DNA of 64,000 nucleotides. Source: Streptomyces hoynatensis (GTDB lineage Bacteria > Actinomycetota > Actinomycetes > Streptomycetales > Streptomycetaceae). Shown in pieces: positions 47,449-55,701 of the stretch. The notes beneath the pieces are model-generated. The model made no database searches. It saw nothing but the letters and a program-made list of their open reading frames with translations, and was not told where the DNA came from. Numbering within the stretch: position 1 is the stretch's first letter; each line of letters opens with the position of its first letter. The stretch is taken from positions 62,001 through 126,000 of the forward strand of contig NZ_RBAL01000005.1 in assembly GCF_003626535.1 (NCBI RefSeq), written 5' to 3'. The translations under genes were made by a program, and so were the position numbers.

Positions 47449-47679
47449 TCAGCGCCGGTGGAAGAAGGTGGTGCCGACGGGGCAGTGCGGGGCGCAGGCC
47501 CACAGGATGAAGACGTGCCCCCAGCGGTCCCTGACCAGGCCCAGCCTGAGCCCGGAGGCCCCTAATCGGCGCCCGCACCGCACGCAGGCGATTCCCATCT
47601 GCTGGGCCGGCGTGAGCCGGTCGAGGTCGGGTAAGTCCCCCGCGGGTCTCCCGACGGGGATCATCGCGACACCACCCAC
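47449..47679 (-). CDS. Small zinc-ribbon-like hypothetical protein
   Basis: 76 residues from GTG at 47679 (GAGGGGA upstream; ATG at 47664 also possible). CVRCGRRLG and, 25 residues on, CAPHC give four Cys plus His, a possible zinc ribbon. The rest, LGLVRDRWGHVFILWACAPHCPVGTTFFHRR, is compact. I know similar short proteins from Streptomyces but no function. Confidence 0.65.
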   Translation of the reverse strand: MGGVAMIPVGRPAGDLPDLDRLTPAQQMGIACVRCGRRLGASGLRLGLVRDRWGHVFILWACAPHCPVGTTFFHRR

Positions 47680-47745
47680 ATGGCGTCCCCTCTCCCCTTG
47701 CCGATGCCCCCTTACTGGCCGAAGGCGGCGTGGGAGAGATACCCG

Positions 47746-48663
47746 CTAACGGGCGCTCGCATCGCGTTGAGACATCACCCAGTCCGCAAACGTTGCCGAT
47801 CCGCGATAATCCGGTCGTTCGTCGGTCAATGCGCCGGCGCGCAGGGCCCGGCCCGCGCGCCCCGGAACGCGCACCGGAAGCAGGAGCGCGCGCCGTCCGG
47901 TCAGGGAGCGCCAGGTTCGCGCGAGCGCCCGCGCGTTCACCACCTCGGGCCCGGCGACGGTGACCCGACCGCGCGCCTCAGGCCCCTCGGCGACCTCCGC
48001 GACGACCGCGGCCACCTCGGCCGCGGCGACCGGCTGGAGCAGCGCCCCCGGCACCGGCAGCACCCGCCGGCGCCCGGCGGTGGTGAACATCCTGCCGACC
48101 AGTTCGTGGAACTGGGCCGCCCTGACGATGCTCCAGGGCAGCGGCCCCTCGGTGACCAGCCGTTCCTGTTCCTCCTTCACGCGGTTGTAGCCGACCGGCA
48201 CCCGTTCGCAGCCGAGCAGCGACACGCAGACGTGGTGCCGCACGCCCGCCGGCGCCCCGGCCGCCAGCAGGTGGCGGGTGCCCTCGACGAGGGTCAGCCG
48301 GGCACCCTTCGCCGAAGAGGGGTTGTTGGCCGCGTCCACCACCACGTCGCAACCGGCCAGGGCGTCCGCGAGCCCCTCGCCCGTGGCGAGGTCCACCCGG
48401 TACTCGGCCGAGCGGCGGCTGAGGACCCGCACCTCGTGGCCGTGCCTGCGCAGTTCCCCCGCCACCTCGCGCCCGAGCGTGCCGGTGCCCCCGGCGACGG
48501 CCACGGTGAGGCGTGCGCCCCGGCGCGCACCCGGGCGGTCGGCCGGGGCGTCGGCCGCGCGGTCGGCCGCCTCGCGCGGTCCGGCCACCGGTTCGGCTCG
48601 TTTCGGGTCGCTTTCCATCCGCCCGGTTTCGCGATCGGTCGTCTTACGGTCGTCACTCGTCAT
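47746..48663 (-). CDS. NmrA/atypical SDR NAD(P)-binding protein
   Basis: 305 residues. After a 50-residue charged N-terminus the Rossmann motif VAVAGGTGTLGREVAGELRRHGHEVRVLSRR appears, followed by VVVDAANNPSSAK and, later, YNRVKEEQERLV and FHELV. The family includes quinone reductases and redox sensors. Start is uncertain: ATG at 48663 has no ribosome site; ATG at 48618 (MESDPKRAEP) follows CGGGCGG. It lies 37 bp downstream of the PAP2 gene on the same strand, so cotranscription is possible. Confidence 0.87.
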   Translation of the reverse strand: MTSDDRKTTDRETGRMESDPKRAEPVAGPREAADRAADAPADRPGARRGARLTVAVAGGTGTLGREVAGELRRHGHEVRVLSRRSAEYRVDLATGEGLADALAGCDVVVDAANNPSSAKGARLTLVEGTRHLLAAGAPAGVRHHVCVSLLGCERVPVGYNRVKEEQERLVTEGPLPWSIVRAAQFHELVGRMFTTAGRRRVLPVPGALLQPVAAAEVAAVVAEVAEGPEARGRVTVAGPEVVNARALARTWRSLTGRRALLLPVRVPGRAGRALRAGALTDERPDYRGSATFADWVMSQRDASAR

Positions 48664-48700
48664 GCGAACCAGACGGGAGGCGGCCCCCCGGCGTGACAGT

Positions 48701-49693
48701 TCACTCCGATGCGGTGGCGTCTCGCTCCGATGCGGTGGCGTCCGGCGCCTGTTCCTGGGCTCTCGGGCCGGGCAGTTCCGTCCCGCCCGGCCGCTCCGGC
48801 TGCCGCGCGCGCCGGTGTCTCGCGCCCGCCGGAAGTTGCGCGGTCGCCGGAAGTTGCGCGGTCGCCGGAAGTTGCGCGGTCGACTGCGACGCGCCCCCGG
48901 CTCCCGGTCCACCCGGTCCCCGGGCCCCGTCGGCCCCCGGCCCACCCGGCCGGCCCGCCGCACCGGTCGGGGCCGTACCGGTCGGGGCCGAACGGGAGCG
49001 GCCCGTGCGGAAGGGGGGCGCCGCGCCGAGAAGGCGGCCGGCCGGCGGGAGGAGGGCGAGCAGCAGGGCGGAGGTGAGCGCCGCCCCGAGGACGGCGCCG
49101 GCCAGGACGTCGTGCGGGTAGTGCACGCCCACGGCGACCCGCAGGGCCGCGGTGGCGAGCGCCAGCGGCGCGGCCAGGGCGGCGCCGAGCCGCGGCGCGG
49201 CCCACAGCAGTCCGGTGGCCATTGCCGCGGCGAGGGCCGCGTGGTTGCTGGGGAAGGAGAGGTCGTCCGCGGGCGGGCAGGCGGCGAGCGATTCGGCGTC
49301 CGGCAGCGCGCGGCAGGGCCGGTCCTCGTCCACGACGAGCTTCAGCGCCTCGCTCGCGGCGTACGCCCCCGCGGTGCCGACGGCGGCGAGGGCGGCGAGC
49401 GGTCGCGGCTCCCTGCCGCGCAGCGCGGGCAGGGCGGTCCATGCCGCCAGCAGCGCGAGGGCCACCAGGAGACCGTCGGAGGCCAGGTCGAGTGGGCGGC
49501 CGAGCCCGTGCGGCAGGCCCCGGAGGGCGTCGGTGACCTGGCGGTAGACGGTCGCCGAGGCGCCGTCGGTGACCTCGATCCGCCCCGGGTCGCCGAGGCC
49601 GCCGGGGGCGAGCCAGGCGACGAGTGCGCAGCCCGCCGCGAGCACCGCAGACGCCGCCGCCCAGCGCGCCACGGCGGGGTGTGTGTCGTTCAT
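48701..49693 (-). CDS. PAP2-family membrane phosphatase with repetitive C-terminal tail
   Basis: 330 residues. The first 215 hold about five or six membrane segments and the PAP2 signature: KLVVDEDRP, SFPSNHAALAA and RVAVGVHYPHDVLAG, giving the active-site Arg and His residues facing outside. It probably dephosphorylates undecaprenyl pyrophosphate or phosphatidic acid. Residues about 225-330 are a Pro/Gly/Ala/Arg low-complexity tail with ATAQLP repeated three times and DATASE twice, produced by tandem DNA repeats. ATG at 49693. Confidence 0.88.
   Translation of the reverse strand: MNDTHPAVARWAAASAVLAAGCALVAWLAPGGLGDPGRIEVTDGASATVYRQVTDALRGLPHGLGRPLDLASDGLLVALALLAAWTALPALRGREPRPLAALAAVGTAGAYAASEALKLVVDEDRPCRALPDAESLAACPPADDLSFPSNHAALAAAMATGLLWAAPRLGAALAAPLALATAALRVAVGVHYPHDVLAGAVLGAALTSALLLALLPPAGRLLGAAPPFRTGRSRSAPTGTAPTGAAGRPGGPGADGARGPGGPGAGGASQSTAQLPATAQLPATAQLPAGARHRRARQPERPGGTELPGPRAQEQAPDATASERDATASE
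48829..48882. repeat. Three perfect 18-bp tandem repeats inside the PAP2 tail
   Basis: CCGGAAGTTGCGCGGTCG at 48829-48846, 48847-48864 and 48865-48882. In the PAP2 reading frame each unit encodes six residues (ATAQLP). Confidence 0.92.
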
Positions 49694-49803
49694 GGGCCAG
49701 GGAGCCTAGGCGTGCGGCGGGCCCGGGGCTTCGGCCGAAAGGGAGAGAGACGCCCTGACGAAAGTGGGAATCGGGACGGCCGGCAGGCAGCGAACCACTG
49801 GGG

Positions 49804-49832
49804 TTGACATGCCCTCAACAGCTGCCAGGATG
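49804..49832 (+). promoter_or_regulatory. TTGACA promoter upstream of the GH16 gene
   Basis: A consensus -35 TTGACA (49804-49809) is followed after 16-17 bp by CAGGATG (49826-49832) as a -10. This leaves a leader of about 55 nt to the GH16 start, with its GGAGG site. Confidence 0.6.
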
Positions 49833-49892
49833 AGTGAAGCTGGGAGGTGCTGTTCGATTCTGTTCCGTCAGCCGATCTCTGGAGGTCCCCCC

Positions 49893-50717
49893 ATGGACGG
49901 ACGCACCGATCGCAGAACGTTCCTCACCGGCGCCGCCGCAACCTTCGCCGGAGCCGCGGCGGCAGGCATCGGCCTCGCGGGCGCCGCGCGGGCCGACACG
50001 TTCGAAACCGTGCTGGACACCACCTCGTTCGCCGGCTACCAGGCGTTCGAGGCGCACTGGAACTACCTCTACCCGTGGGGCTCCGACCACAACGGGACCG
50101 CGCGGATGTACGGGAGCACCTCCGACCACAACCACGTCTACCTGGAGCCGGGCGGGGTGCTCACCCTCAAGGCCGCCCGGATCACCTGGGACGAGGGAAC
50201 GAGCAGTTCCTCGCCGCACCTGCCGATCCACTACCACTCGGGCGCGGTGCACCTGAAGCACCAGGTGCTGGTGAACAGCCAGTTCCCCAACTACGAGGTG
50301 AAGGGCGAGTTCCAGGCGCCGAGCGCGCCGGGGACCTGGCCCGCCTTCTGGCTGACCGGGGTCAACAGCTGGCCGCCGGAGAGCGACATCCTGGAGTTCA
50401 AGGGGGACGCGCGCAACTGGTTCAACACCTTCCGCACCTCCTCCGACGTGGACAGCACCATCGTGTCGGTCTCCTCCCCCGGGAGCTGGCACGAGTACCG
50501 GGCGTGGATCACCAAGGTCAACGACGCGGACGTGGACATCCACTACTACCTGGACGGCACCTGGAAGGGGGCGCACCGCGGCGCCGGCTTCGTGGGCAAG
50601 CCTCTGTGGCTGATCTGCAACCTCCAGATGGAGGGCTCGTCCGGCAGCTCCGGCCCCTCGGGCGAGACGCTCTACCACGCGCGCAACGTCTACGTCGGCC
50701 GCTCGCGCGCGAGCTGA
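49893..50717 (+). CDS. Secreted glycoside hydrolase family 16-like protein (Tat signal)
   Basis: 274 residues. A Tat signal (TDRRTFLTGAAATFAGAAAAG) precedes a beta-jelly-roll domain with the GH16 catalytic pattern ExDxxE: Glu163, Asp165 and Glu168 in PPESDILEFKG. Flanking strings TWPAFWLTGVN and a late YLDGTWKG also fit. It probably cleaves an extracellular beta-glucan or galactan; substrate not readable. ATG at 49893 has GGAGG 7 nt upstream and a strong promoter further up. Monocistronic. Confidence 0.88.
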   Translation: MDGRTDRRTFLTGAAATFAGAAAAGIGLAGAARADTFETVLDTTSFAGYQAFEAHWNYLYPWGSDHNGTARMYGSTSDHNHVYLEPGGVLTLKAARITWDEGTSSSSPHLPIHYHSGAVHLKHQVLVNSQFPNYEVKGEFQAPSAPGTWPAFWLTGVNSWPPESDILEFKGDARNWFNTFRTSSDVDSTIVSVSSPGSWHEYRAWITKVNDADVDIHYYLDGTWKGAHRGAGFVGKPLWLICNLQMEGSSGSSGPSGETLYHARNVYVGRSRAS

Positions 50718-50923
50718 GCCGCCCGCCCCGGCGCGCCCCGGGCGCCGGCGCGCGACCGGGCGCACGAGTGGCAGTTGCGCCCCGGTGCGGGCCCGTCCCG
50801 CCGCGCGCGCCGCCGCGGCCGGACACTCGCCGGGACGGGGCGGCGTCCGGCCGCGGGAGCCGGGCGCGCAGCCCGCGCCGGATCGCGCCAGTTCGACGAC
50901 AGCCGTAGTTCGACAATGGCCGT

Positions 50924-50943
50924 AGTTTGACAAGCGTCAAACT
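50924..50943. promoter_or_regulatory. Perfect 8-bp-arm palindrome upstream of the quinone oxidoreductase
   Basis: AGTTTGACAAGCGTCAAACT: arms AGTTTGAC/GTCAAACT, 4-bp centre, overlapping a TTGACA -35 (50927-50932). A related half-site GTAGTTCGACAA lies about 20 bp upstream in the same orientation. Typical of a TetR/MarR-type operator; the regulator is not adjacent. Confidence 0.7.
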
Positions 50944-50998
50944 TTGGCGTTCAGTGGGACTCGCGATCCGGCGCACAGCCGAGTGAAAGGTGCGTGGC

Positions 50999-52003
50999 AT
51001 GGTCAGGGTGGTGCGGTTCCACGAGCACGGCGGGCCAGAGGTGTTGCGGGTGGAGGAGGCCGAGCCCGGGAAGCCGGGCGCGGGCGAGGTGCGCATCCGG
51101 GTGGACGCGCTCGGGCTGAACCGGGCGGAGGCGCTGTTCCGCGCCGGGACCTACGGCCAGCCGGTGCGGACGTTCCCCGCGGGGCTCGGCTACGAGGCCG
51201 CGGGCGTCGTCGAGGCCCTCGGCGAGGGGGTCACCGGCCTCGCCGAGGGACAGCGGGTGAGCACGATCCCGGCCTTCCGGATGAACGACTACCACGTGTA
51301 CGGCGAGGCGGCGATCGTCCCGGCGCACGCGGTCGTCGACCGCCCGGAGAACGTGGACGCGGTGACCGGCTCGGCGGTGTGGATGGCCTACCTCACGGCC
51401 TTCGGCGGCCTGGTCCACACCGGCGGGCTGCGGCCGGCCGAGACGGTGGTGCTGACCGCGGCGTCCAGCAGCGTGGGGCTCGCGGCCATCCAGCTCGCCC
51501 GCCGCCTCGGGGCCAGGCCCGTCGCCACCACCAGGACCGCGGCCAAGCGCGAGCAGTTGCTCGCGGCGGGCGCGGCCGAGGTGATCGTGACGGACGAGGA
51601 GGACGTGGCCACCGGGGTGCTCCGGGTCACCGAGGGCCGCGGCGCCGACCTCGTCTTCGACGCGGTCGCGGGCCCCGGCGTGAGCGAGGTGGCGCGCGCG
51701 ACGGCGCACGGCGGCAGGATCGTGCTCTACGGCACGCTCGGCGGCCAGACCATCGAGGCCCCCGCGCTCAGCTTCCTGCGTTCGGGGGTCCGCCTCAGCG
51801 GCTACAGCATCACCGCGGAGACGACGGCCGACGCGGGCAAGCAGCGGGAGGCCACGGCCTTCGTCACCGCCGGCCTGCGCGACGGGACGTTCCGGCCGGT
51901 CGTCGACCGGGTCTTCGAGGGGCTCGACAGCATCCGGGAAGCCCACCGGCACCTGGAGTCGAACGTGCAGATCGGCAAGATCGTCGTCACCGTCCCGCGC
52001 TGA
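50999..52003 (+). CDS. Zinc-free MDR-family quinone oxidoreductase
   Basis: 334 residues. Medium-chain dehydrogenase fold: N-terminal MVRVVRFHEHGGPEVLRVEEAE, ALGLNRAEALFRAGTYG, and cofactor-binding TAASSSVGLAAIQLARRLGARPVATTRT. The structural- and catalytic-zinc cysteines of alcohol dehydrogenases are absent, so it is of the QOR type that reduces quinones or enals with NADPH. ATG at 50999 follows GAAAGG by 8 nt. A perfect palindrome over the -35 suggests inducible control. Confidence 0.92.
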   Translation: MVRVVRFHEHGGPEVLRVEEAEPGKPGAGEVRIRVDALGLNRAEALFRAGTYGQPVRTFPAGLGYEAAGVVEALGEGVTGLAEGQRVSTIPAFRMNDYHVYGEAAIVPAHAVVDRPENVDAVTGSAVWMAYLTAFGGLVHTGGLRPAETVVLTAASSSVGLAAIQLARRLGARPVATTRTAAKREQLLAAGAAEVIVTDEEDVATGVLRVTEGRGADLVFDAVAGPGVSEVARATAHGGRIVLYGTLGGQTIEAPALSFLRSGVRLSGYSITAETTADAGKQREATAFVTAGLRDGTFRPVVDRVFEGLDSIREAHRHLESNVQIGKIVVTVPR

Positions 52004-52182
52004 CGGGCACCGACCGCGCGCGCCGGGCGCGCCGTCGCACACCCCCGCGCGCCGTCACCGGCCGGCACCTGCCGCCGCGCCCGGTCGCCTGCCGTCGCGC
52101 ACCGCCGCGTGCGTACCGGCCGGGCGCCGGGCGCGAAGCGGCGGAACACCGAACGCCCGGGGAGCGCGAACGTCCTTGCGCG

Positions 52183-52228
52183 CCCCCGGCGTTCAGGCCT
52201 GGCGGCCCCCGGCGTTCAGGCCTGGCGG
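52183..52228. repeat. Two perfect 23-bp tandem repeats
   Basis: CCCCCGGCGTTCAGGCCTGG followed by CGG is the 23-bp unit, at 52183-52205 and 52206-52228, with a degenerate third copy after it, in the gap before the ABC permease gene end. Confidence 0.85.
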
Positions 52229-52261
52229 CTCCCGGCGCTCCGGCGTCGCGCCTTCCGGCGG

Positions 52262-53050
52262 TCAGGCGTCGCGCCTCGCCAGGAGGAGGGTGCCGAGCAG
52301 CAGGGCGGCGGCGCTGTACGCGAGGAGCACGCCGAGCCCAGGCCAGGGGGCGATCGGCAGCCGGTCCAGGCCCCTGGTCGACTGGATCGCCAGCCCGGCC
52401 GGCATCGGGGAGAACTCCTCGATGCGTTCCCGCCACCGCTGGTCGCCCATCAGGGAGGCCAGCACCGGCGCCAGGTACAGCAGGGAGAGCACCAGCGTGA
52501 GGGCCGCCGCCGTGTCGCGGACGACGGCCCCGACGCCGAGCGCGAGCAGCGCCACCAGCACCAGGTAGAGCACGGTGCCCACGGCCGCCCGCAGCGTGGG
52601 CCCGTCGGCGAGCGAGAGCCCGGGATAGCCGTTCGCCGCGGTGAACCCGCCGGCGGGCAGGATGCCCCGGCCCGCGGCGAGCGAGCCGAGCACCGCCACC
52701 GTCCCTGCCACGGCGACCGCCGCCGCGAGCACCCCCGCCTTGGCGAGCAGCACCGGCACCCGCCGCGGGAAGGCGGCCAGCGTGAGCCCCATGAGGCCGG
52801 TGCCGTACTCGCCGGTGATCACCAGGACCGCGAGCACCGCGACCGCGGCCTGCCCGAGCCTGACCCCGTCGAGGCTGAGCCGCGTGGTGTCCTCGAAGCA
52901 CTCGGCGGGCGAGGGGCACTGGGAGACGTCCACGGCGGCCATGGCCGCGGCGCCCGCGCCCACCGTCAGCAGGACCACGGCGGGCAGCAGCCAGCCGGTG
53001 CTCGGCACGGTCCACAGCTTGGTCCACTCCGCGCGCAGCGCCCGCCTCAC
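52262..53050 (-). CDS. ABC-2-type exporter permease (second, small)
   Basis: 262 residues from GTG at 53050, overlapping the upstream permease stop by 4 nt. Six hydrophobic segments. It opens RRALRAEWTKLWTVPSTGW, the AEWTKL motif shared with many Streptomyces ABC-2 permeases, and has a small extracellular loop with two cysteines (SQCPSPAECFED). With the larger permease and the ATPase it forms one exporter operon; the two permeases probably heterodimerise. Substrate unknown. Confidence 0.88.
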   Translation of the reverse strand: MRRALRAEWTKLWTVPSTGWLLPAVVLLTVGAGAAAMAAVDVSQCPSPAECFEDTTRLSLDGVRLGQAAVAVLAVLVITGEYGTGLMGLTLAAFPRRVPVLLAKAGVLAAAVAVAGTVAVLGSLAAGRGILPAGGFTAANGYPGLSLADGPTLRAAVGTVLYLVLVALLALGVGAVVRDTAAALTLVLSLLYLAPVLASLMGDQRWRERIEEFSPMPAGLAIQSTRGLDRLPIAPWPGLGVLLAYSAAALLLGTLLLARRDA

Positions 53051-54597
53051 GCGTCCCGCCTCCGCATCCGCGCGTACGCCGCCGCGAGCACCACCGCCGT
53101 GTAGCCCGCCAGGACCGCCAGGCCCGCCCAGGGGCCGATCGCCGTGTCGTAGCGCCGCACCGTCTGCTGAATCGCGAACCCGGCGGCGGGGGTGAGGCGT
53201 TGCAGCCACTCGGCGGCGTTCAGCGGCAGCCCGCCGGCCAGCAGCCTGGGCACCAGCAGCGGCAGCAGCACCAGGGCGATCGCCGCCGCGCTGTGCCGCA
53301 CCAGCGCCGTCACGCCGAGCGCGAGGACCGCGACCAGCCCGAGCAGCAGCCCGGTGCCGAGCACGGCGCGCAGCACCGGCCCTTCGGTCAGCGAGACGCG
53401 CCCGGCCCCGTCGAGCATCGGCCCCGCCAGGAGCACCGCGGCCGCCGCGGCGACCGCCCCGGCGGCCCCGGCCACCGCGCCGAGCACCGTGGCCTTCGCG
53501 GCGAGGACCCGGCCGCGTCCCGGGGTGGCGGCGAAGGTGAGGCGGATCATGCCGCGCCGGTACTCGGAGCCGAGGAAGAGCACCGCGAGCGCCACCACCG
53601 CGACCAGCCCGGCGAGGGCGCCTTCGAGGAGGTTCCTTGCGCTGTCGTCGGCGAAGCCCGGGTCGAGGCCGATGTCCCCCGCGCCCCGCAGCGTGAACGC
53701 GTCCGGGCCCAGCCGCGTGGCGGAGCCGCCCGCCGCGAGCGAACGGGCCCGGTCCTGCCACTCCCCCGCCGCCGCGCCGCTCTCCGGCCGCAGCGTGACC
53801 CCGTCGAACGTGGCCTCGGCCTCCGTCGGTTCCTGCGAGATGCTCTCCCCGCCGAACTGCCGGTCCACGTGCACCTCGTCGGGCGAGGCCACGAAGAGCC
53901 CGGCCTGTGCCGTGGCGGGCAGCCCGGTGAGGTCGACGCTGCCCACCCTGCTCCAGTTTTCGCCGTCGGCCGACTCGTAGCCGGTGACGGTCCGGCCCTC
54001 GCGGGTCAGCCGCAGCCAGCGCGGCACCGCGGCCTCCGCACGCTCGCCCGCCACCTGCGTGAACCCGGTCTGGAGCCTGACGCCGTGCCCGGGGGTGGCG
54101 ACGAGCGCGGCGTAGGTGCCGCCGGCCTCGTCGCCCGCCCTGATCATCAGGCCCGCCTTGGCCCAGTCCTGGGTGCCGGTCAACTCGGTCACCCTGGCGA
54201 CCAGTTCGCCGTCGCCCGGCAGCGGCTGGTACAGGAAGTGACCGCCGTCCCGAATGCGGAAGTCCGCGGAGGCCCCGGAGTCCGCGGGGTCCTCGCCCCC
54301 TCCGGCGACGGCGCGTTCGCTGCCGTTCGCGGTGATCAGCGCGATCAGCACGGTCAGCACGACCGCGGCGAGGAGGGTGAGCACCCAGCGCGGGACCGAC
54401 CTGAACTTCGTCCACTCCGCGCGCAGCAGGCCGCCGAACCCGGGCGTCCCGTCCGCGAAGTTGCTCCGGTAGGGCACCACCCCGGCGCCCGTTGCCGCAT
54501 CCGCGCCCCTGTCCGCGCCTGCGCCCGCGCTGACGACGGGGGCCGCGCCCCCGTCCGCGCCTGCGCCCGCGCCGGCGCCCGGCCGCTCGCCGCTCAC
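53047..54597 (-). CDS. ABC-2-type permease with embedded DUF1349/lectin-like extracellular domain
   Basis: 516 residues from GTG at 54597, overlapping the ATPase stop by 4 nt. A Gly/Ala/Asp-rich N-terminus leads to LLRAEWTKFRSVPRWVLTLLAAVVLTVL (first membrane segment). Then comes a soluble region of about 220 residues, predicted extracellular, holding a concanavalin-like DUF1349 unit: ELVARVTELTGTQDWAKAGLMIR, ATPGHGVRLQ, WLRLTREGRTVTGYESADGENW. Five further membrane segments follow. The lectin-like insert may bind a glycan or cell-wall ligand and sense or recruit substrate; this is inference. Middle gene of the three-gene ABC operon. Confidence 0.87.
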   Translation of the reverse strand: MSGERPGAGAGAGADGGAAPVVSAGAGADRGADAATGAGVVPYRSNFADGTPGFGGLLRAEWTKFRSVPRWVLTLLAAVVLTVLIALITANGSERAVAGGGEDPADSGASADFRIRDGGHFLYQPLPGDGELVARVTELTGTQDWAKAGLMIRAGDEAGGTYAALVATPGHGVRLQTGFTQVAGERAEAAVPRWLRLTREGRTVTGYESADGENWSRVGSVDLTGLPATAQAGLFVASPDEVHVDRQFGGESISQEPTEAEATFDGVTLRPESGAAAGEWQDRARSLAAGGSATRLGPDAFTLRGAGDIGLDPGFADDSARNLLEGALAGLVAVVALAVLFLGSEYRRGMIRLTFAATPGRGRVLAAKATVLGAVAGAAGAVAAAAAVLLAGPMLDGAGRVSLTEGPVLRAVLGTGLLLGLVAVLALGVTALVRHSAAAIALVLLPLLVPRLLAGGLPLNAAEWLQRLTPAAGFAIQQTVRRYDTAIGPWAGLAVLAGYTAVVLAAAYARMRRRDA

Positions 54598-55535
54598 GAC
54601 CCGTCCTCCGCCCGCTGCCCGGCGGCCCGGTAGTCGGCCGCGTCCCTGGTCAGTTCCATGTACGCCTCCTCCAGCGAGGCCCGGTGACCGGCGAGTTCGG
54701 TGAAGGGCACGCGGTGCTCGCCGAGCAGCTCCACGATGCGCTCGGCCGGGAGGCCGGAGACGGTGAGCGTGTCCGCGTCGAGGGAGGCCACGCGCGCACC
54801 GGCCCGGGCCAGCACGGCCATGGCCCGGCCGCGGTCCCGGGTGCGCAGGCGGGTGTGGCCGCCGGAGGCCGCGTCGAGCAGCTCGCGCACGCCGGTGTCG
54901 GTGAGCAGCCGGCCACGGCCGAGCACGAGCAGGTGGTCGGCGCTGTCCTCCAGCTCGCTCATCAGGTGGCTCGACACCAGCACGGCCCTGCCCTCGGCGG
55001 CGAGCGAACGCAGCAGCCCGCGAATCCAGCGCACGCCCTCCGGGTCGAGGCCGTTGACCGGCTCGTCGAATATCAGCACCGGAGGATCGCCGAGCAACGC
55101 GCCCGCGATGCCGAGCCGTTGCCGCATGCCGAGCGAGAAGCCGCCCACGGCGCGGCGGGCCGCCGAGGCCAGGCCCACCTGGTCGAGCACCTCGGTGACC
55201 CGCCGCGCCGGCAGCCCGCCCGCGTGCGCCAGCCACAGCAGGTGGTGCCGCGCGGACCGCGCCGGGTGCGCGGCGGAGGCGTCGAGCATCGCCCCCACCT
55301 CGCTGAGCGGCTTGCGCAGGTGCCCGTAGGGGCGCCCGCCGATCAGCGCGGCCCCCTCGTCCGGTCTGTCGAGGCCGAGTATCAGCCGCAGCGTGGTGGA
55401 CTTGCCCGCGCCGTTCGGGCCCACGAATCCGGTGACCTGGCCGGGCCGCACCGTGAACGTCAGGCCGTCCACGGCCACGGTCGGGCCGTAACGCTTGCGC
55501 AGGCCGCGCACGTCGATCGTCGCTTCCAAGCTCAT
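54594..55535 (-). CDS. ABC exporter ATPase of the lectin-domain transporter
   Basis: 313 residues. Walker A GPNGAGKST, signature SLGMRQRLGIAGALL and Walker B VLIFDEPVNGLDPEG are intact. The C-terminal 80 residues are a helical extension as in BcrA-type ATPases. It powers the two permeases downstream. ATG at 55535 lies 7 nt after TAGCCT (55548-55543) with no ribosome site, so the operon may begin as a leaderless message. The 166-bp gap to the divergent sensor kinase probably holds both promoters. Confidence 0.94.
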   Translation of the reverse strand: MSLEATIDVRGLRKRYGPTVAVDGLTFTVRPGQVTGFVGPNGAGKSTTLRLILGLDRPDEGAALIGGRPYGHLRKPLSEVGAMLDASAAHPARSARHHLLWLAHAGGLPARRVTEVLDQVGLASAARRAVGGFSLGMRQRLGIAGALLGDPPVLIFDEPVNGLDPEGVRWIRGLLRSLAAEGRAVLVSSHLMSELEDSADHLLVLGRGRLLTDTGVRELLDAASGGHTRLRTRDRGRAMAVLARAGARVASLDADTLTVSGLPAERIVELLGEHRVPFTELAGHRASLEEAYMELTRDAADYRAAGQRAEDGS

Positions 55536-55701
55536 GGCCCGGAGGCTACGGACGCGGCGGGGCCCTTCGCGTCCCACGGGCGTGCCGACTTGGGGGCCAC
55601 GGGGCAGGGGACGGGCGCCCGGTCTGTCCCTCCTGAGAGCTACTCGTGTGCCCCCGGCCAGGGGGATTCGGCGGGAGGGCGGCGCGGCAAGAATGTGAGC
55701 C

